In this document: piece after piece, positions 44,489 through 52,762 of the stretch | Layout: every line of letters begins with the position of its first letter | Numbering within the stretch: position 1 is the first letter of the stretch | Assembly (NCBI RefSeq): GCF_000342005.1 | Contig: NZ_AOHO01000047.1 | Coordinates: 124,001 to 188,000, forward strand | DNA from: Amycolatopsis decaplanina DSM 44594 | GTDB lineage: Bacteria > Actinomycetota > Actinomycetes > Mycobacteriales > Pseudonocardiaceae | DNA length: 64,000 nucleotides | Direction of reading: 5' to 3' | Made by a program: the position numbers and the translations under genes | The notes under the pieces: generated by a model | What the model saw: the letters and a program-made list of their open reading frames with translations, nothing else | What the model was told of the DNA's origin: nothing | Database searches by the model: none

Positions 44489-45711
44489 AGAAGTTTCTGG
44501 CGGTCACGCTCGGGATTCTCACCGCGATCGGTGGGTTCGTCGACATCGGTGACCTCGTCGCCAACTCGCAGACCGGTGCCCGGTTCGGGATGCGGCTGGC
44601 GTGGGTCGTAGTCGTGGGAATCGTCGGGATCTGCGTCTATGCCGATATGGCCGGGCGGATCGCCGCGGTCAGCGGCAGGCCGGTGTTCGATCTGGTGCGG
44701 GAACGTCTCGGACCGCGGGTGGCGCTGGTCAATCTCGCCGGGTCGTATTTGGTCACGATGCTGACTCTCGGCGCGGAGATCGGCGGGGTCGCTCTGGCGC
44801 TGCACCTGGCCACGAGTGTGCACTATCTGCTGTGGGTTCCTGTGGTGGCCGTGGTGCTGTGGGTGGTGCTGTGGAGGACCAAGTTCGAGACCCTCGAGCG
44901 GGTGTTCGGTCTGCTCGGTCTCGCGCTGGTCGTCTTCGTGATCGCGCTGTTCACGTTGCCGGTGCCGTGGCCTGAGCTTCTGGGGCAGGTCGGTTCCGGC
45001 CCGCCGTCGACGGAGAACTGGGCGACTTACGGCTATTTCGCCATCGCCCTGTTCGCCGCCGCGATGACCCCGTATGAGGTGTTCTTCTTTTCCTCCGGTG
45101 GCGTGGAGGAGAAGTGGACCCGTAAGGATCTGGGTACCGAGCGGGTCAACGTGTTCGTCGGGTTCCCGCTCGGGGGACTGTTGTCGCTGGCGATCATGGC
45201 GTGCGCGGCGGTGGTGTTCGAACCGGCCGCGGTCAAGGTGGACGCGATCACGCAGACGACGTTGCCGGTCGCTCTCGCGCTCGGCAAGCTGGGTTTGGCG
45301 GTGGTGATCCTCGGTGTCTTCGCGGCGACCTTCGGTGCCGCGTTGGAGACCGGACTGTCCACCGGGTACACGGTCGCGCAGTATTTCGGCTGGGAATGGG
45401 GGAAGCGGGTCGCGCCACGCCAGGCCGCCCGGTTCCACACGGTCGTGCTCGTCAGTGTCGTACTGGGCGCGGCTCTGCTGCTGACGACCATCGACCCGGT
45501 CAGCCTCACCGAGTACACGCTGCTGCTGTCCGCGGTGGTGCTCCCACTGACGTATCTGCCGATCCTCATCGTCGCCAACGACCGCGAGTATCTGGGGGAC
45601 CAGGTCAACGGGCGGATCCGCAACTTCCTGGGCGTCACCTACCTCGGTGTCATCCTCGTCGCCGCCATCGCCGCCATACCCTTGATGATCATCACCGGAG
45701 CCGGCCAATGA
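44485..45711 (+). CDS. Divergent NRAMP-family divalent-metal transporter
   Basis: 408-residue polytopic transporter with about eleven helices, NRAMP-like. The usual TM1 DPGN metal motif reads Asp20-Ile-Gly-Asp23 and the TM6 MPHN motif is replaced by TPYE in AAAMTPYEVFFFSSGG, so it differs from manganese-type NRAMPs. It belongs to an actinobacterial group of NRAMP relatives of unclear substrate. Part of a four-gene operon. Confidence 0.75.
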   Translation: MKKFLAVTLGILTAIGGFVDIGDLVANSQTGARFGMRLAWVVVVGIVGICVYADMAGRIAAVSGRPVFDLVRERLGPRVALVNLAGSYLVTMLTLGAEIGGVALALHLATSVHYLLWVPVVAVVLWVVLWRTKFETLERVFGLLGLALVVFVIALFTLPVPWPELLGQVGSGPPSTENWATYGYFAIALFAAAMTPYEVFFFSSGGVEEKWTRKDLGTERVNVFVGFPLGGLLSLAIMACAAVVFEPAAVKVDAITQTTLPVALALGKLGLAVVILGVFAATFGAALETGLSTGYTVAQYFGWEWGKRVAPRQAARFHTVVLVSVVLGAALLLTTIDPVSLTEYTLLLSAVVLPLTYLPILIVANDREYLGDQVNGRIRNFLGVTYLGVILVAAIAAIPLMIITGAGQ

Positions 45712-46106
45712 CCGCCGAAATCCCTGACCCGATCCTGGTGGACTTCCACCTGCTGGACCGCGAGATCGTCGATTTCGCCGGAGCCAAGATCGGCAAGGTC
45801 GACGACGTCGAATTCGAGATCGGCGACGACGGGCGCCCCCGCGTCGCGGCATTGCTCGTCGGGCAGCGCGCTCTCGGGCTCCGCATCGGCGGCCGGTTCG
45901 GGACCTGGTTCGCCGCGGTCGCTGCACGGCTGCGCGCCGAAGAGGACCCTCAGTTTCTGCGAATCCCGTACGACCATGTCTCACAGGTCGGCAGCCACGT
46001 CACGGTGTCACTCCGCCGCGAAGTCCTGACGACGCCGCCGCTGGAGAGCTGGCTCCGACGGCACCTCATCGGCCGCATTCCCGGAGCCGGCGATGCGCGC
46101 CAGTGA
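45708..46106 (+). CDS. PRC-barrel-type protein
   Basis: 132-residue protein with a PRC-barrel-like small beta domain: LVDFHLLDREIVDFAGAKIGKVDDVEFEIG. ATG overlaps the NRAMP-like stop (ATGA). PRC-barrel domains often bind nucleic acid or act as ligand-sensing modules; the role beside the transporter is unknown. Confidence 0.7.
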   Translation: MTAEIPDPILVDFHLLDREIVDFAGAKIGKVDDVEFEIGDDGRPRVAALLVGQRALGLRIGGRFGTWFAAVAARLRAEEDPQFLRIPYDHVSQVGSHVTVSLRREVLTTPPLESWLRRHLIGRIPGAGDARQ

Positions 46107-46365
46107 CCTCCTCGGTGCCGCCGCCTACGACGACTCCGGACAGCGCCTCGGCTGGATCGTCGAACTCGTCGCCGAAACCACGCCCGACGGTCCACCAGCG
46201 ATCAAGGCGGTCCTCATCGCGCCACGAAGGCACCTTCGGCTGCTGGGCTACGACCGCCACGGCATGCGCCACCCCGTGCCGATCCGGCAACTCGCAAATC
46301 GCCTCCGCAGGAACATCCACGAAGTCACCTGGAACGAGCTGCGGCTCGCGCCGCCTCCCACGTAA
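46093..46365 (+). CDS. Small PRC-barrel-like protein
   Basis: 90-residue protein starting MRASDLLGAAAYDDSGQRLGWIVELVAETT, resembling a second PRC-barrel-like domain, overlapping the previous gene by 14 nt. The transporter and two PRC-barrel proteins appear to be made together. Function unknown. Confidence 0.6.
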   Translation: MRASDLLGAAAYDDSGQRLGWIVELVAETTPDGPPAIKAVLIAPRRHLRLLGYDRHGMRHPVPIRQLANRLRRNIHEVTWNELRLAPPPT

Positions 46366-46389
46366 GGAGTCCTCGGACCATCGCGGAAC

Positions 46390-46448
46390 GGGTACATGAT
46401 GGCCCCCTTCCTTGCGCCAGGCGCAAGGAAGGGGGCCATCATGTACCC
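46390..46448. terminator. Perfect 28-bp hairpin after the transporter operon
   Basis: 46390-46417 is the exact reverse complement of 46421-46448, leaving a CAG loop. It lies 25 bp past the stop of the operon. No T run. It shares length and architecture, but not sequence, with 19412-19466. Confidence 0.8.
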
Positions 46449-46663
46449 GCGCAAGGCTTTCACGCGGCACCGTGGAGTGGCTCGGACAGTTGCTCGCTCA
46501 GGTGCTCCTCCTGTCGATCGGGGTGATCGTGAACAGATCGCCAGGGCGTGAGCCACGAGGAAGGGCCGTCGCGGTCATACCGGAGCGGTTCGAGCCGCGG
46601 TCAACTCGGCCATGAACAGGCCAGGGCGAGGACAGCCGGCCGCGTCGACGGCGGGCGCAGGTC

Positions 46664-46905
46664 GTGGAGGCTCCGGCGGTGCCGTTCGGTGCGAAGGAAG
46701 AACCGGTCGACACCTTCCGGTCCAATATCAGCCGTGACTTCACCGGCGCACTGCTCGGCCCCGCCGACTTCGGTGATGCCCGATTAGATCACGACGCCAT
46801 TTCGACGGGGCGACGTTCGGCAAGGCTGCCCGCTTTGGCGACGTCGGCTTCCGCGGACACGTGACGTTCAACCGGTGGAGTACTTCGCTCCCGCAGGGCG
46901 CTTGA
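46664..46905 (+). pseudogene. Frameshifted pentapeptide-repeat protein remnant
   Basis: FTGALLGPADFGDARLDHD in one frame continues, after a shift at about 46805, as ATFGKAARFGDVGFRGHVTF in another, with a stop at 46903. The A-x-F-x-x rhythm is that of pentapeptide-repeat proteins. Too short and broken to function. Confidence 0.5.
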
Positions 46906-46918
46906 CTCTTTCGGCTGT

Positions 46919-48118
46919 TCACCTCGGGGTGTCGGGCAGTGGTCGGCGGACGGCGAGGACGACGGTGTCGTCGGCGTGCAGGACGACGTCGTGCATCCGG
47001 GTGGCCAGTTCCCGGGGGAGTTCGGTGATGGGAAGCGGGGCGTGCGCGGGGGCGAGGTTCAGGAGCCGGGTTTGGCCTTCGAGGTAGTCTTTGCGGCTTT
47101 CGACGAGGCCGTCGGTGTAGAGGAGCAGGGTGTCGCCGGGGTCGAGGGTGTGGTGGAGGAGTTCGGGGCTGCCGGGCTCGGGGAATCCGATTCCGCGGCC
47201 GACGACCGGCGGGCGCAGCAGTCGTGCTTGACCGTCCACAGTGGCCAGTACGGGGGCGGGGTGGCTGCCGTTCGCGAGGGTCAGTTCGCCGGTCGTGGGG
47301 TTGATCCTGGCGAGGATCACGGTCGCCATGAGGTCGGGTTCGATGGTGGCGAGGGTGTGCGCGGTGCGGGCGATGAGGTCGCGGAACGGGTGGCCTTCCA
47401 GTGCGAGGGTGCGGATGGCGTGGGTGACGGTGAGGGCGTGGCGGGTCGAGGTGACGCCGTGGCCGACCGCGTCGACGAGGGTGATGTGCAGGTGGCCGCT
47501 GGGAAGGACGAACCAGTCGTAGAGGTCGCCGCCGGTGGGGGAGTCCTGGTCGGTCGGGGAGTAGTGGACGGCCAGTTCGAGTCCCGGCACGGCCGGCGGG
47601 CCGGGCCGTAGCGCGTCTTCCAGTTCGCGGAAGATGACGGCGTGCGCGCGGCGGAGTTGTTCGTCGCGTTGTTCGAGTTCGATGTACATGGCCAGCACGC
47701 CGCTGTTGGTTTCGGCGAGTTCGTGTTTGAGCTCTCGCTGTTCCTGGGCGAGGGTGTCGGCGCGGGCGATGAGCGCGAGCGTTTCCTCGTCGGTGGCTTG
47801 GTCGTCACCGGCCGGGATGGGGTGCTGGGCGGTTCCCGTGGGGAGGTGCCAGGTGAGGCTCGTGTCGTCTTCGGCGTAGGGCAGAAGCGGGAGGGTGTTG
47901 CGCCGTGGCCGGTCGACCGGGTGGGGCACCCGGACGGTGACGGCGAGCAGGCGGTCGGCGGTGGTGGTCTCGAGCACGACGTCCGTGCCGGAGTCGAGCG
48001 CTGGTTCGGCGAGCAGGGTCGCGGCCATGACGAGGCGGGCGCGATCTTCGAGGGGGACGCCGGCTTCGGCGCAGGCGGTGCGGAGGCGGCGGCGGAGCCG
48101 GGCGAGGTGGGGGTGCAT
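46919..48118 (-). CDS. RsbU-like PP2C serine/threonine phosphatase
   Basis: 399-residue protein. The N-terminal part (about 1-140) is helical and the SpoIIE/PP2C domain occupies about 160-395, with TGGDLYD, LVDAVGHG, YTDGLVES and DDTVVLAV: all metal Asp residues are present. It should dephosphorylate an anti-sigma antagonist. Last gene of the stressosome operon (TGATG overlap). Confidence 0.9.
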   Translation of the reverse strand: MHPHLARLRRRLRTACAEAGVPLEDRARLVMAATLLAEPALDSGTDVVLETTTADRLLAVTVRVPHPVDRPRRNTLPLLPYAEDDTSLTWHLPTGTAQHPIPAGDDQATDEETLALIARADTLAQEQRELKHELAETNSGVLAMYIELEQRDEQLRRAHAVIFRELEDALRPGPPAVPGLELAVHYSPTDQDSPTGGDLYDWFVLPSGHLHITLVDAVGHGVTSTRHALTVTHAIRTLALEGHPFRDLIARTAHTLATIEPDLMATVILARINPTTGELTLANGSHPAPVLATVDGQARLLRPPVVGRGIGFPEPGSPELLHHTLDPGDTLLLYTDGLVESRKDYLEGQTRLLNLAPAHAPLPITELPRELATRMHDVVLHADDTVVLAVRRPLPDTPR

Positions 48119-49128
48119 CAGATGAGCTGGTCCGGGTGCAGGGCGATCATGGCGGCGTCGTCGCGCGGGTTGCGGTGCCGGTGGGCGAGGTCGGCGGCGA
48201 GGAGCAGCGCGTTCGCGGGCTGGGCGGCGCTCGCCGGCGTGCGCCAGGTGTGGTCGACACCGTCGGTGTGGAGCACGACGAGGTCACCGGCGGCGAGCGC
48301 GGCGTGCCGGACTTGAGTCGCGGGCAGGGCGAACCCGACGACACCGGGGATGCTGAGCAGCAGTTGTGACCGGCCGTCTCCGCTGATCGTCGTGCCGCTG
48401 ACGTTGCCGACTCCGCAGAACTCGAGCCCGCCGGACGTGATCCGGGCGAGCGCGACGGCGGCGCCGCGCGTGGTGCGCAGTGCGCGGTGCATGGTCGCCA
48501 TCTGGTGGGGGAACGGGCGATCGGGATTCTGGCGGAACACGCGGATCGCCGTGTCGGCGGCTTCGGCGGCTTCGGGCCCGTGGCCGAGGCCGTCGACGAC
48601 GACCGCGGCCCAGCTGTCGGTCAGCTCGGCGAGGGCGATGGCGTCACCGCAGTGGTCTTCCCCTTCGCGGGGAAGGCAGAAATGCCCGACCGCGGCGGCA
48701 TGCGCGGCCGGTGTCCCGGGGACGAGGACCCGGGCCGCGGCGAGGGTGCCGGACCAGGGCGCCGAGCGGATCCGGAAGACGGTGGCCATCCTGCCGACCG
48801 CGCCGAGGCCGGTCCCGAGTGTGCCGGTGGTGGTGTTGCCGTCGAGGAGCCAATGTCCGACGTCCGCCATCCCCGGGCCGTCGTCGGCGGCCAGGACGTC
48901 GATGCCGAGTCCGATCGGGGACCGCTGCACGACGATCGAACCGTTGATCGCGTGCCGGTCGAGGTTCCCCGCCAGCTCGGAGGTCACGACGGCCGCGCGT
49001 TCGGTGAGCACTTGAGGCAGCCCGGCGGCCCGGCCGGTTTCGCGGGCGGCCCGTGCGGCGGCGTAGACGGCGCTGGAGTGGTCGACGCGCAGGTGCCGCG
49101 AGGGCGGGGGAACCACGATGCCGGTCAT
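48118..49128 (-). CDS. RsbT-like kinase domain fused to a PP2C (RsbX-like) phosphatase
   Basis: 336-residue fusion. An HATPase kinase part (residues 1-125): SELAGNLDRHA N-box, DDGPGM, TGTGLGAVGRMA. A PP2C/SpoIIE part (about 145-336): VVVDGLGHG, HTDGVDHTW, DDAAMIAL. Kinase and phosphatase in one chain is a compact form of the RsbT and RsbX activities. Coupled on both sides (ATGA; TGATG). Confidence 0.87.
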   Translation of the reverse strand: MTGIVVPPPSRHLRVDHSSAVYAAARAARETGRAAGLPQVLTERAAVVTSELAGNLDRHAINGSIVVQRSPIGLGIDVLAADDGPGMADVGHWLLDGNTTTGTLGTGLGAVGRMATVFRIRSAPWSGTLAAARVLVPGTPAAHAAAVGHFCLPREGEDHCGDAIALAELTDSWAAVVVDGLGHGPEAAEAADTAIRVFRQNPDRPFPHQMATMHRALRTTRGAAVALARITSGGLEFCGVGNVSGTTISGDGRSQLLLSIPGVVGFALPATQVRHAALAAGDLVVLHTDGVDHTWRTPASAAQPANALLLAADLAHRHRNPRDDAAMIALHPDQLI

Positions 49129-49562
49129 GGTTTCCAGCGCGCGATCGTGATGGTCGTGCCCCGGCCGGGGGCGGTGTCGATGGTGAATTCGTCGACCAGG
49201 CGGCGCGTGCCGCCGAGACCGTGGCCGAGTCCGGCGCCGGTGCTGAAGCCGTCGGTCATCGCCTGTTCGACGTCGGCGATCCCGGGTCCGTTGTCCCGGA
49301 CCCGTAGCCGCAGCCCGATCCGGCCGCGGTCGTCGCGCAGCACGATGATCGTCATGGTTCCGCCGCCACCGTGGATGTAGGCGTTGCGGACCAGTTCGCT
49401 GGCGGCGGTGACGATCTTGGTCTGGTCGACGATGGAAAAACCCGCGGCGACCGCGCTGGACCGCACGGCGTGCCGGGCGGTGAGCAGATCCTCTTCGGCA
49501 CGGACGTCGTGTTCACGGGGTGGGATGTCGCGTCCGGGGTCGGTGAGTTCGTCAGGGAGCAT
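49125..49562 (-). CDS. rsbT: Stressosome switch kinase RsbT
   Basis: 145-residue HATPase protein: ASELVRNAYIHGGG N-box, DNGPGI, GLGHGLGGTRRLVDEF. It phosphorylates RsbS and RsbR in stressosomes. ATG 49562 gives an 11-nt overlap with rsbS. A longer frame to 49634 exists but would overlap rsbS further. Confidence 0.9.
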   Translation of the reverse strand: MLPDELTDPGRDIPPREHDVRAEEDLLTARHAVRSSAVAAGFSIVDQTKIVTAASELVRNAYIHGGGGTMTIIVLRDDRGRIGLRLRVRDNGPGIADVEQAMTDGFSTGAGLGHGLGGTRRLVDEFTIDTAPGRGTTITIARWKP

Positions 49563-49938
49563 GAGGCGCCTCGGCGGGACGGCGCCAGCCCAGCAGTTCC
49601 ATCGCCTGTTCCGCGTTGAGCGCGGTCCGGACACCGGTGAGCTGCAGTCCGAGTTCGGACAACGTGATCGCGACCGCGGGGCGCATTCCGGCGACGATCA
49701 TCCGCGCGCCGAGCAGGCGTCCGGTGTCGGCGAGCTGCATCAGGACCCGCGCGACGAAGGAATCGATGATCTCCAGCCGTGAGATGTCGATGATGACGCC
49801 GCGGATGCCTTCGTCGGAGATGCGGGCGGTGAGCTCTTCGGTGAACCGCAGAGCGGTCTTGTCATCCAGGTCGCTGAGCAGGCCGGTGAGCAGGATGTCA
49901 CCGAGCCGCAGGATCGGCAGTCCTGCCTGGGTGCTCAA
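49552..49938 (-). CDS. rsbS: Stressosome scaffold STAS protein RsbS
   Basis: 128-residue STAS protein. TTG start, with the phosphorylatable Ser60 in LEIIDSFVARVL, the equivalent of Ser59 in B. subtilis RsbS. Forms the stressosome core with RsbR. The TTGA overlap with rsbR makes the two translationally coupled. Confidence 0.9.
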   Translation of the reverse strand: MSTQAGLPILRLGDILLTGLLSDLDDKTALRFTEELTARISDEGIRGVIIDISRLEIIDSFVARVLMQLADTGRLLGARMIVAGMRPAVAITLSELGLQLTGVRTALNAEQAMELLGWRRPAEAPHAP

Positions 49939-50804
49939 CCGGTCACCCCGCCGGAGTGGGAGTTGTCGCCGATGAGGCGCATCGCGGTGGCCAGCGCGTC
50001 GGCGAGGGAGCCGCGGGTGACGATGTGCGACAGGTCGATGCCCAGCTGGGTGATGGTCTGCGCGATCGACGGGCGGATGCCGCTGATGACGCATTCCGCG
50101 CCCATCAGCCGGACCGCGCTGACGGTCTGCAGCAGGTGCTGGGCCACCGCGGTGTCGACGGTCGGCACGCCGGTGATGTCGATGATCGCGACGCGGGCTT
50201 CGTGGGTCTGGATCGCCTCGAGGAGGCTGTTCATCACGACCTGGGTGCGGGCACTGTCGAGGGTGCCGATCAGCGGCACCGCCAGCACGTGCCGCCACAG
50301 CCGTACGACCGGGGTGGACAGCTCGAGCATCTGGTTGTGCTGCTGGCGGATGATCTGTTCCCGCCCGGTGACGTAGACCGTGAAGGTCAGCACCCCGGCA
50401 CTGTCGAGCAGTTCGCTGACCAGCAGCGCTGCTTGATAGCGCAGGCCGGCGTCGTCGGTGTGCCGCTCGATCGCGGCCAGCATCATGCGTTTGAGCGACA
50501 GGATCGCCATGGCGGTGGCCGACGGCTCGGCGCCCGCGCGGGCCCGGTGCTCCGACAGCGACGTCAGCGCGTCTCGGACCGCGCCGTCGCGCGCCACGAT
50601 CCGGTCCGCGGGCAGTGCCGTGCCCAGCGCGGCACGCAGGGCTTCGAGCAGTTCGGCGGCCTCGCGGCGGAGATCCTGCTCGGTGTGCGCCGCGGCGGGC
50701 GGCTCGAGCTGGTGCCGGACCCAGTCGGCCACCAGCGTGGTGTGGTCGTGGTCGAGGGTCCGCGTCAGCAGCTCCCGAACGGGGGCATGGTCCGTCCCCA
50801 GCAC
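49935..50804 (-). CDS. rsbR: Stressosome sensor RsbR
   Basis: 289-residue protein. The N-terminal helical sensory domain (about 1-155) is of the RsbR N-terminal/globin-like type. The C-terminal STAS domain (about 165-280) has the phosphorylatable Thr in VPTVDTAVAQHLL and a second in LDSARTQVVM. AGGAGG precedes the GTG start; a MarR-type operator lies over its promoter. It senses an unknown stress. Confidence 0.88.
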   Translation of the reverse strand: MLGTDHAPVRELLTRTLDHDHTTLVADWVRHQLEPPAAAHTEQDLRREAAELLEALRAALGTALPADRIVARDGAVRDALTSLSEHRARAGAEPSATAMAILSLKRMMLAAIERHTDDAGLRYQAALLVSELLDSAGVLTFTVYVTGREQIIRQQHNQMLELSTPVVRLWRHVLAVPLIGTLDSARTQVVMNSLLEAIQTHEARVAIIDITGVPTVDTAVAQHLLQTVSAVRLMGAECVISGIRPSIAQTITQLGIDLSHIVTRGSLADALATAMRLIGDNSHSGGVTG

Positions 50805-50850
50805 CGTGTCCTCCTGCGGTTTGGGGCGCGTTCTGCTCTACGCCGATGAA

Positions 50851-50888
50851 CTGTTGTCATATAACAACAGTCGAGGGTACTCCCGCAA
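50851..50888 (-). promoter_or_regulatory. rsbR promoter with CTGTTGT...ACAACAG operator
   Basis: CTGTTGT-CATATA-ACAACAG (50851-50870) is a perfect 7-bp inverted repeat. On the minus strand TTGCGG (50883-50888) and TTATAT (50859-50864) form a promoter with 18-bp spacing; the palindrome covers the -10. The divergent-type MarR gene next to it is the likely regulator. Confidence 0.6.
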
Positions 50889-50898
50889 CAGCGGCGCC

Positions 50899-51375
50899 TC
50901 ACGGCGCCCCGCGACCGACCTCGTCCCCAGCGCCGGCGGCGTGGTATTCCCGCAGTCCGGCGGCCAGCGCCGCCCTCCCAGCGGGGGTCATCTTCGCGAG
51001 TACCGCCTCGACGTTCTCCCGTCGCCGGGCGCGTATGTCCCGTAGGTAGGCGCGGCCGCGCTCGCTCAACCGCAGCGTCAGCTCACGGCGGCTGCGGGTG
51101 CTGGGCAGGCGTTCGAGGAAGCCGACCGCTTCGAGCCGGTCGCAGAGCCGGCTCACCAGCGGCGGGGTCGAATCGAGCAACTCGGCCAGGGTGCGCAGGT
51201 TCAGCCCGTCGTGGTGGCCCAGAACGACCACCGCGCGCAGCTGGCCGGTCGACAACGGCCGCGGGGACACGTCCTGCACCCGCTCGACGACGAGTTCGAC
51301 GAGGCCGGGAAGGTCGAACACCGCAGCCGTCCCGTCCGGGGTTGGTTGCTCGCGGGACCGATCCACGGTGTCCAC
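50899..51375 (-). CDS. MarR family transcriptional regulator
   Basis: 158-residue winged-helix regulator. LNLRTLAELLDSTPPLVSRLCDRLEAVGFLERLP is the recognition helix and wing (about 65-100). GTG 51375 is used. It lies directly upstream of rsbR, on the same strand, with the palindrome in the 97-bp gap. It is a likely repressor of the stressosome operon and perhaps itself; the ligand is unknown. Confidence 0.87.
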   Translation of the reverse strand: MDTVDRSREQPTPDGTAAVFDLPGLVELVVERVQDVSPRPLSTGQLRAVVVLGHHDGLNLRTLAELLDSTPPLVSRLCDRLEAVGFLERLPSTRSRRELTLRLSERGRAYLRDIRARRRENVEAVLAKMTPAGRAALAAGLREYHAAGAGDEVGRGAP

Positions 51376-51511
51376 TCTGGCATCTTTATGCTCATTCCTG
51401 CAGCACAGCTCACGCGAATCGCCGTAGACCGGCACGCCGGGGCGGCGCAGACTCAACAGAATCAACGTGTGCCTGCCCGGTGCGCGATCCGGGTGAGCGG
51501 GAGGCGGGGCG

Positions 51512-52726
51512 TTGGACAGATCCCTGGTAGTGGAGCGTCTTTTGCGGGACGTCCCTCCGCACGACTTGCCCGCCGCACTGCGCTCGGCCCTGTCCGAGCA
51601 CTTCGGGGCGCGGGCGGTCGAGCTGCTGATGGCCGATTACGCCCTTACCGAGTTGTGCCAGGTGAGCACGCTTCCCTACACGTCCGACCCGATCCCGGTC
51701 GAGGGCACGGCACCGGGGGCGGCCTTCGTCGCGCAGGCCGCCACGTTCGAACACGAGGGCGCGAGCGTCACCGGATACCTGCCGGTCAGCGTCCGCGGTG
51801 ACCGGCTCGGAATCCTCGCGGTGACCCTGCCCGAAGAACCGGAACCACCGGTGTGGGCCGAACTCGACCGATTCGCCGAAGCGCTGGCGCACGAACTGTT
51901 CGTCGCCGACCGCGACACCGACCTCTACATCCAGGCCCGGCGTTCCTCACGGCTGACACTGGCCGCGGAGATGCAATGGCAGCTGCTGCCCGGACGGGCC
52001 TGCACCCGCGCCGAATTCGCGCTCGGTGGCCAGCTCGAACCCGCCTACGCCATCTACGGTGACTGCTTCGACTGGTCCGCCTCCGCGCACAAACTCGCCG
52101 TCACGCTCATCAACGGCATGGGGGAGGGTAGCGAAGCCGCGCTGCTGACCAACCTCGCCGTCAACGCCCTGCGCAACGCCCGCCGGGCCGGAGTCGCGCT
52201 CGACGCCCAGGCCGAACTCGCCGACCAGGCGCTCTACGCGCACTATCGCGGCGCCCAGCACGTGGCCGCGTTGCTGCTGGAGTTCGATCTCGCCACCGGG
52301 ACCGCCGATGTCGTCGACGCGGGGTCGCCACGATTGTGGCGGCTGCGGGACGGAAAGGCCGAGCAGGTCCACTTCGACGAACAGCTCCCGCTCGGAACAT
52401 TCGAGGACACCCTCTACACCGCCGAGCGATTCCAGGCCGTCGACGGAGACCGGTTCGTGTTCGTCAGCGACGGCGTCTACGATGCGGCCGGGCCGCACGG
52501 CGAACACTACGGGGACCGTGAACTCGCCGAGGCCGTCGTCGCGACCGCCGACCTGCCTGCCGCACACGTTCCGGGCTCCCTGCTAAGGGAACTCAGCACC
52601 CGCCGCCACGGCGAGCAGGCCGAAGACGACGCGATGGTGGTGTGCCTCGATTGGTTCGGGCCGACACCGCTGTCGGGCTCGGATTCCAGTCCCTCTGTCG
52701 CTGTGGGGGCGGTCAACATCTCGTGA
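51512..52726 (+). CDS. PP2C-like phosphatase with altered metal motif
   Basis: 404-residue protein. An N-terminal GAF-like sensory domain (about 1-150) precedes a SpoIIE/PP2C-like domain (about 160-400). Motif 1 is YGDCFDWS, motif 2 INGMGEGSEAA has Asn where active enzymes have Asp, and SDGVYDAAG and DDAMVVC follow. Activity may be weakened. TTG start with GGGAGG upstream. Convergent with an RsbW-like gene. Confidence 0.82.
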   Translation: MDRSLVVERLLRDVPPHDLPAALRSALSEHFGARAVELLMADYALTELCQVSTLPYTSDPIPVEGTAPGAAFVAQAATFEHEGASVTGYLPVSVRGDRLGILAVTLPEEPEPPVWAELDRFAEALAHELFVADRDTDLYIQARRSSRLTLAAEMQWQLLPGRACTRAEFALGGQLEPAYAIYGDCFDWSASAHKLAVTLINGMGEGSEAALLTNLAVNALRNARRAGVALDAQAELADQALYAHYRGAQHVAALLLEFDLATGTADVVDAGSPRLWRLRDGKAEQVHFDEQLPLGTFEDTLYTAERFQAVDGDRFVFVSDGVYDAAGPHGEHYGDRELAEAVVATADLPAAHVPGSLLRELSTRRHGEQAEDDAMVVCLDWFGPTPLSGSDSSPSVAVGAVNIS

Positions 52727-52733
52727 TGAGGCA

Positions 52734-52760
52734 GTGGACCGATGCCGGGCATCGGTCCAC
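52734..52760. terminator. Perfect 12-bp hairpin terminator
   Basis: GTGGACCGATGC (52734-52745), loop CGG, GCATCGGTCCAC (52749-52760). It lies between the convergent PP2C-like and RsbW-like stop codons and can serve both directions. No T run. Confidence 0.7.
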
Positions 52761-52762
52761 GG

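Noticed and set aside
44242..45984. 580-residue minus-strand frame across the transporter operon
   Set aside because: Low-complexity charged product antisense to an NRAMP-like gene with clear helices; a shadow frame.
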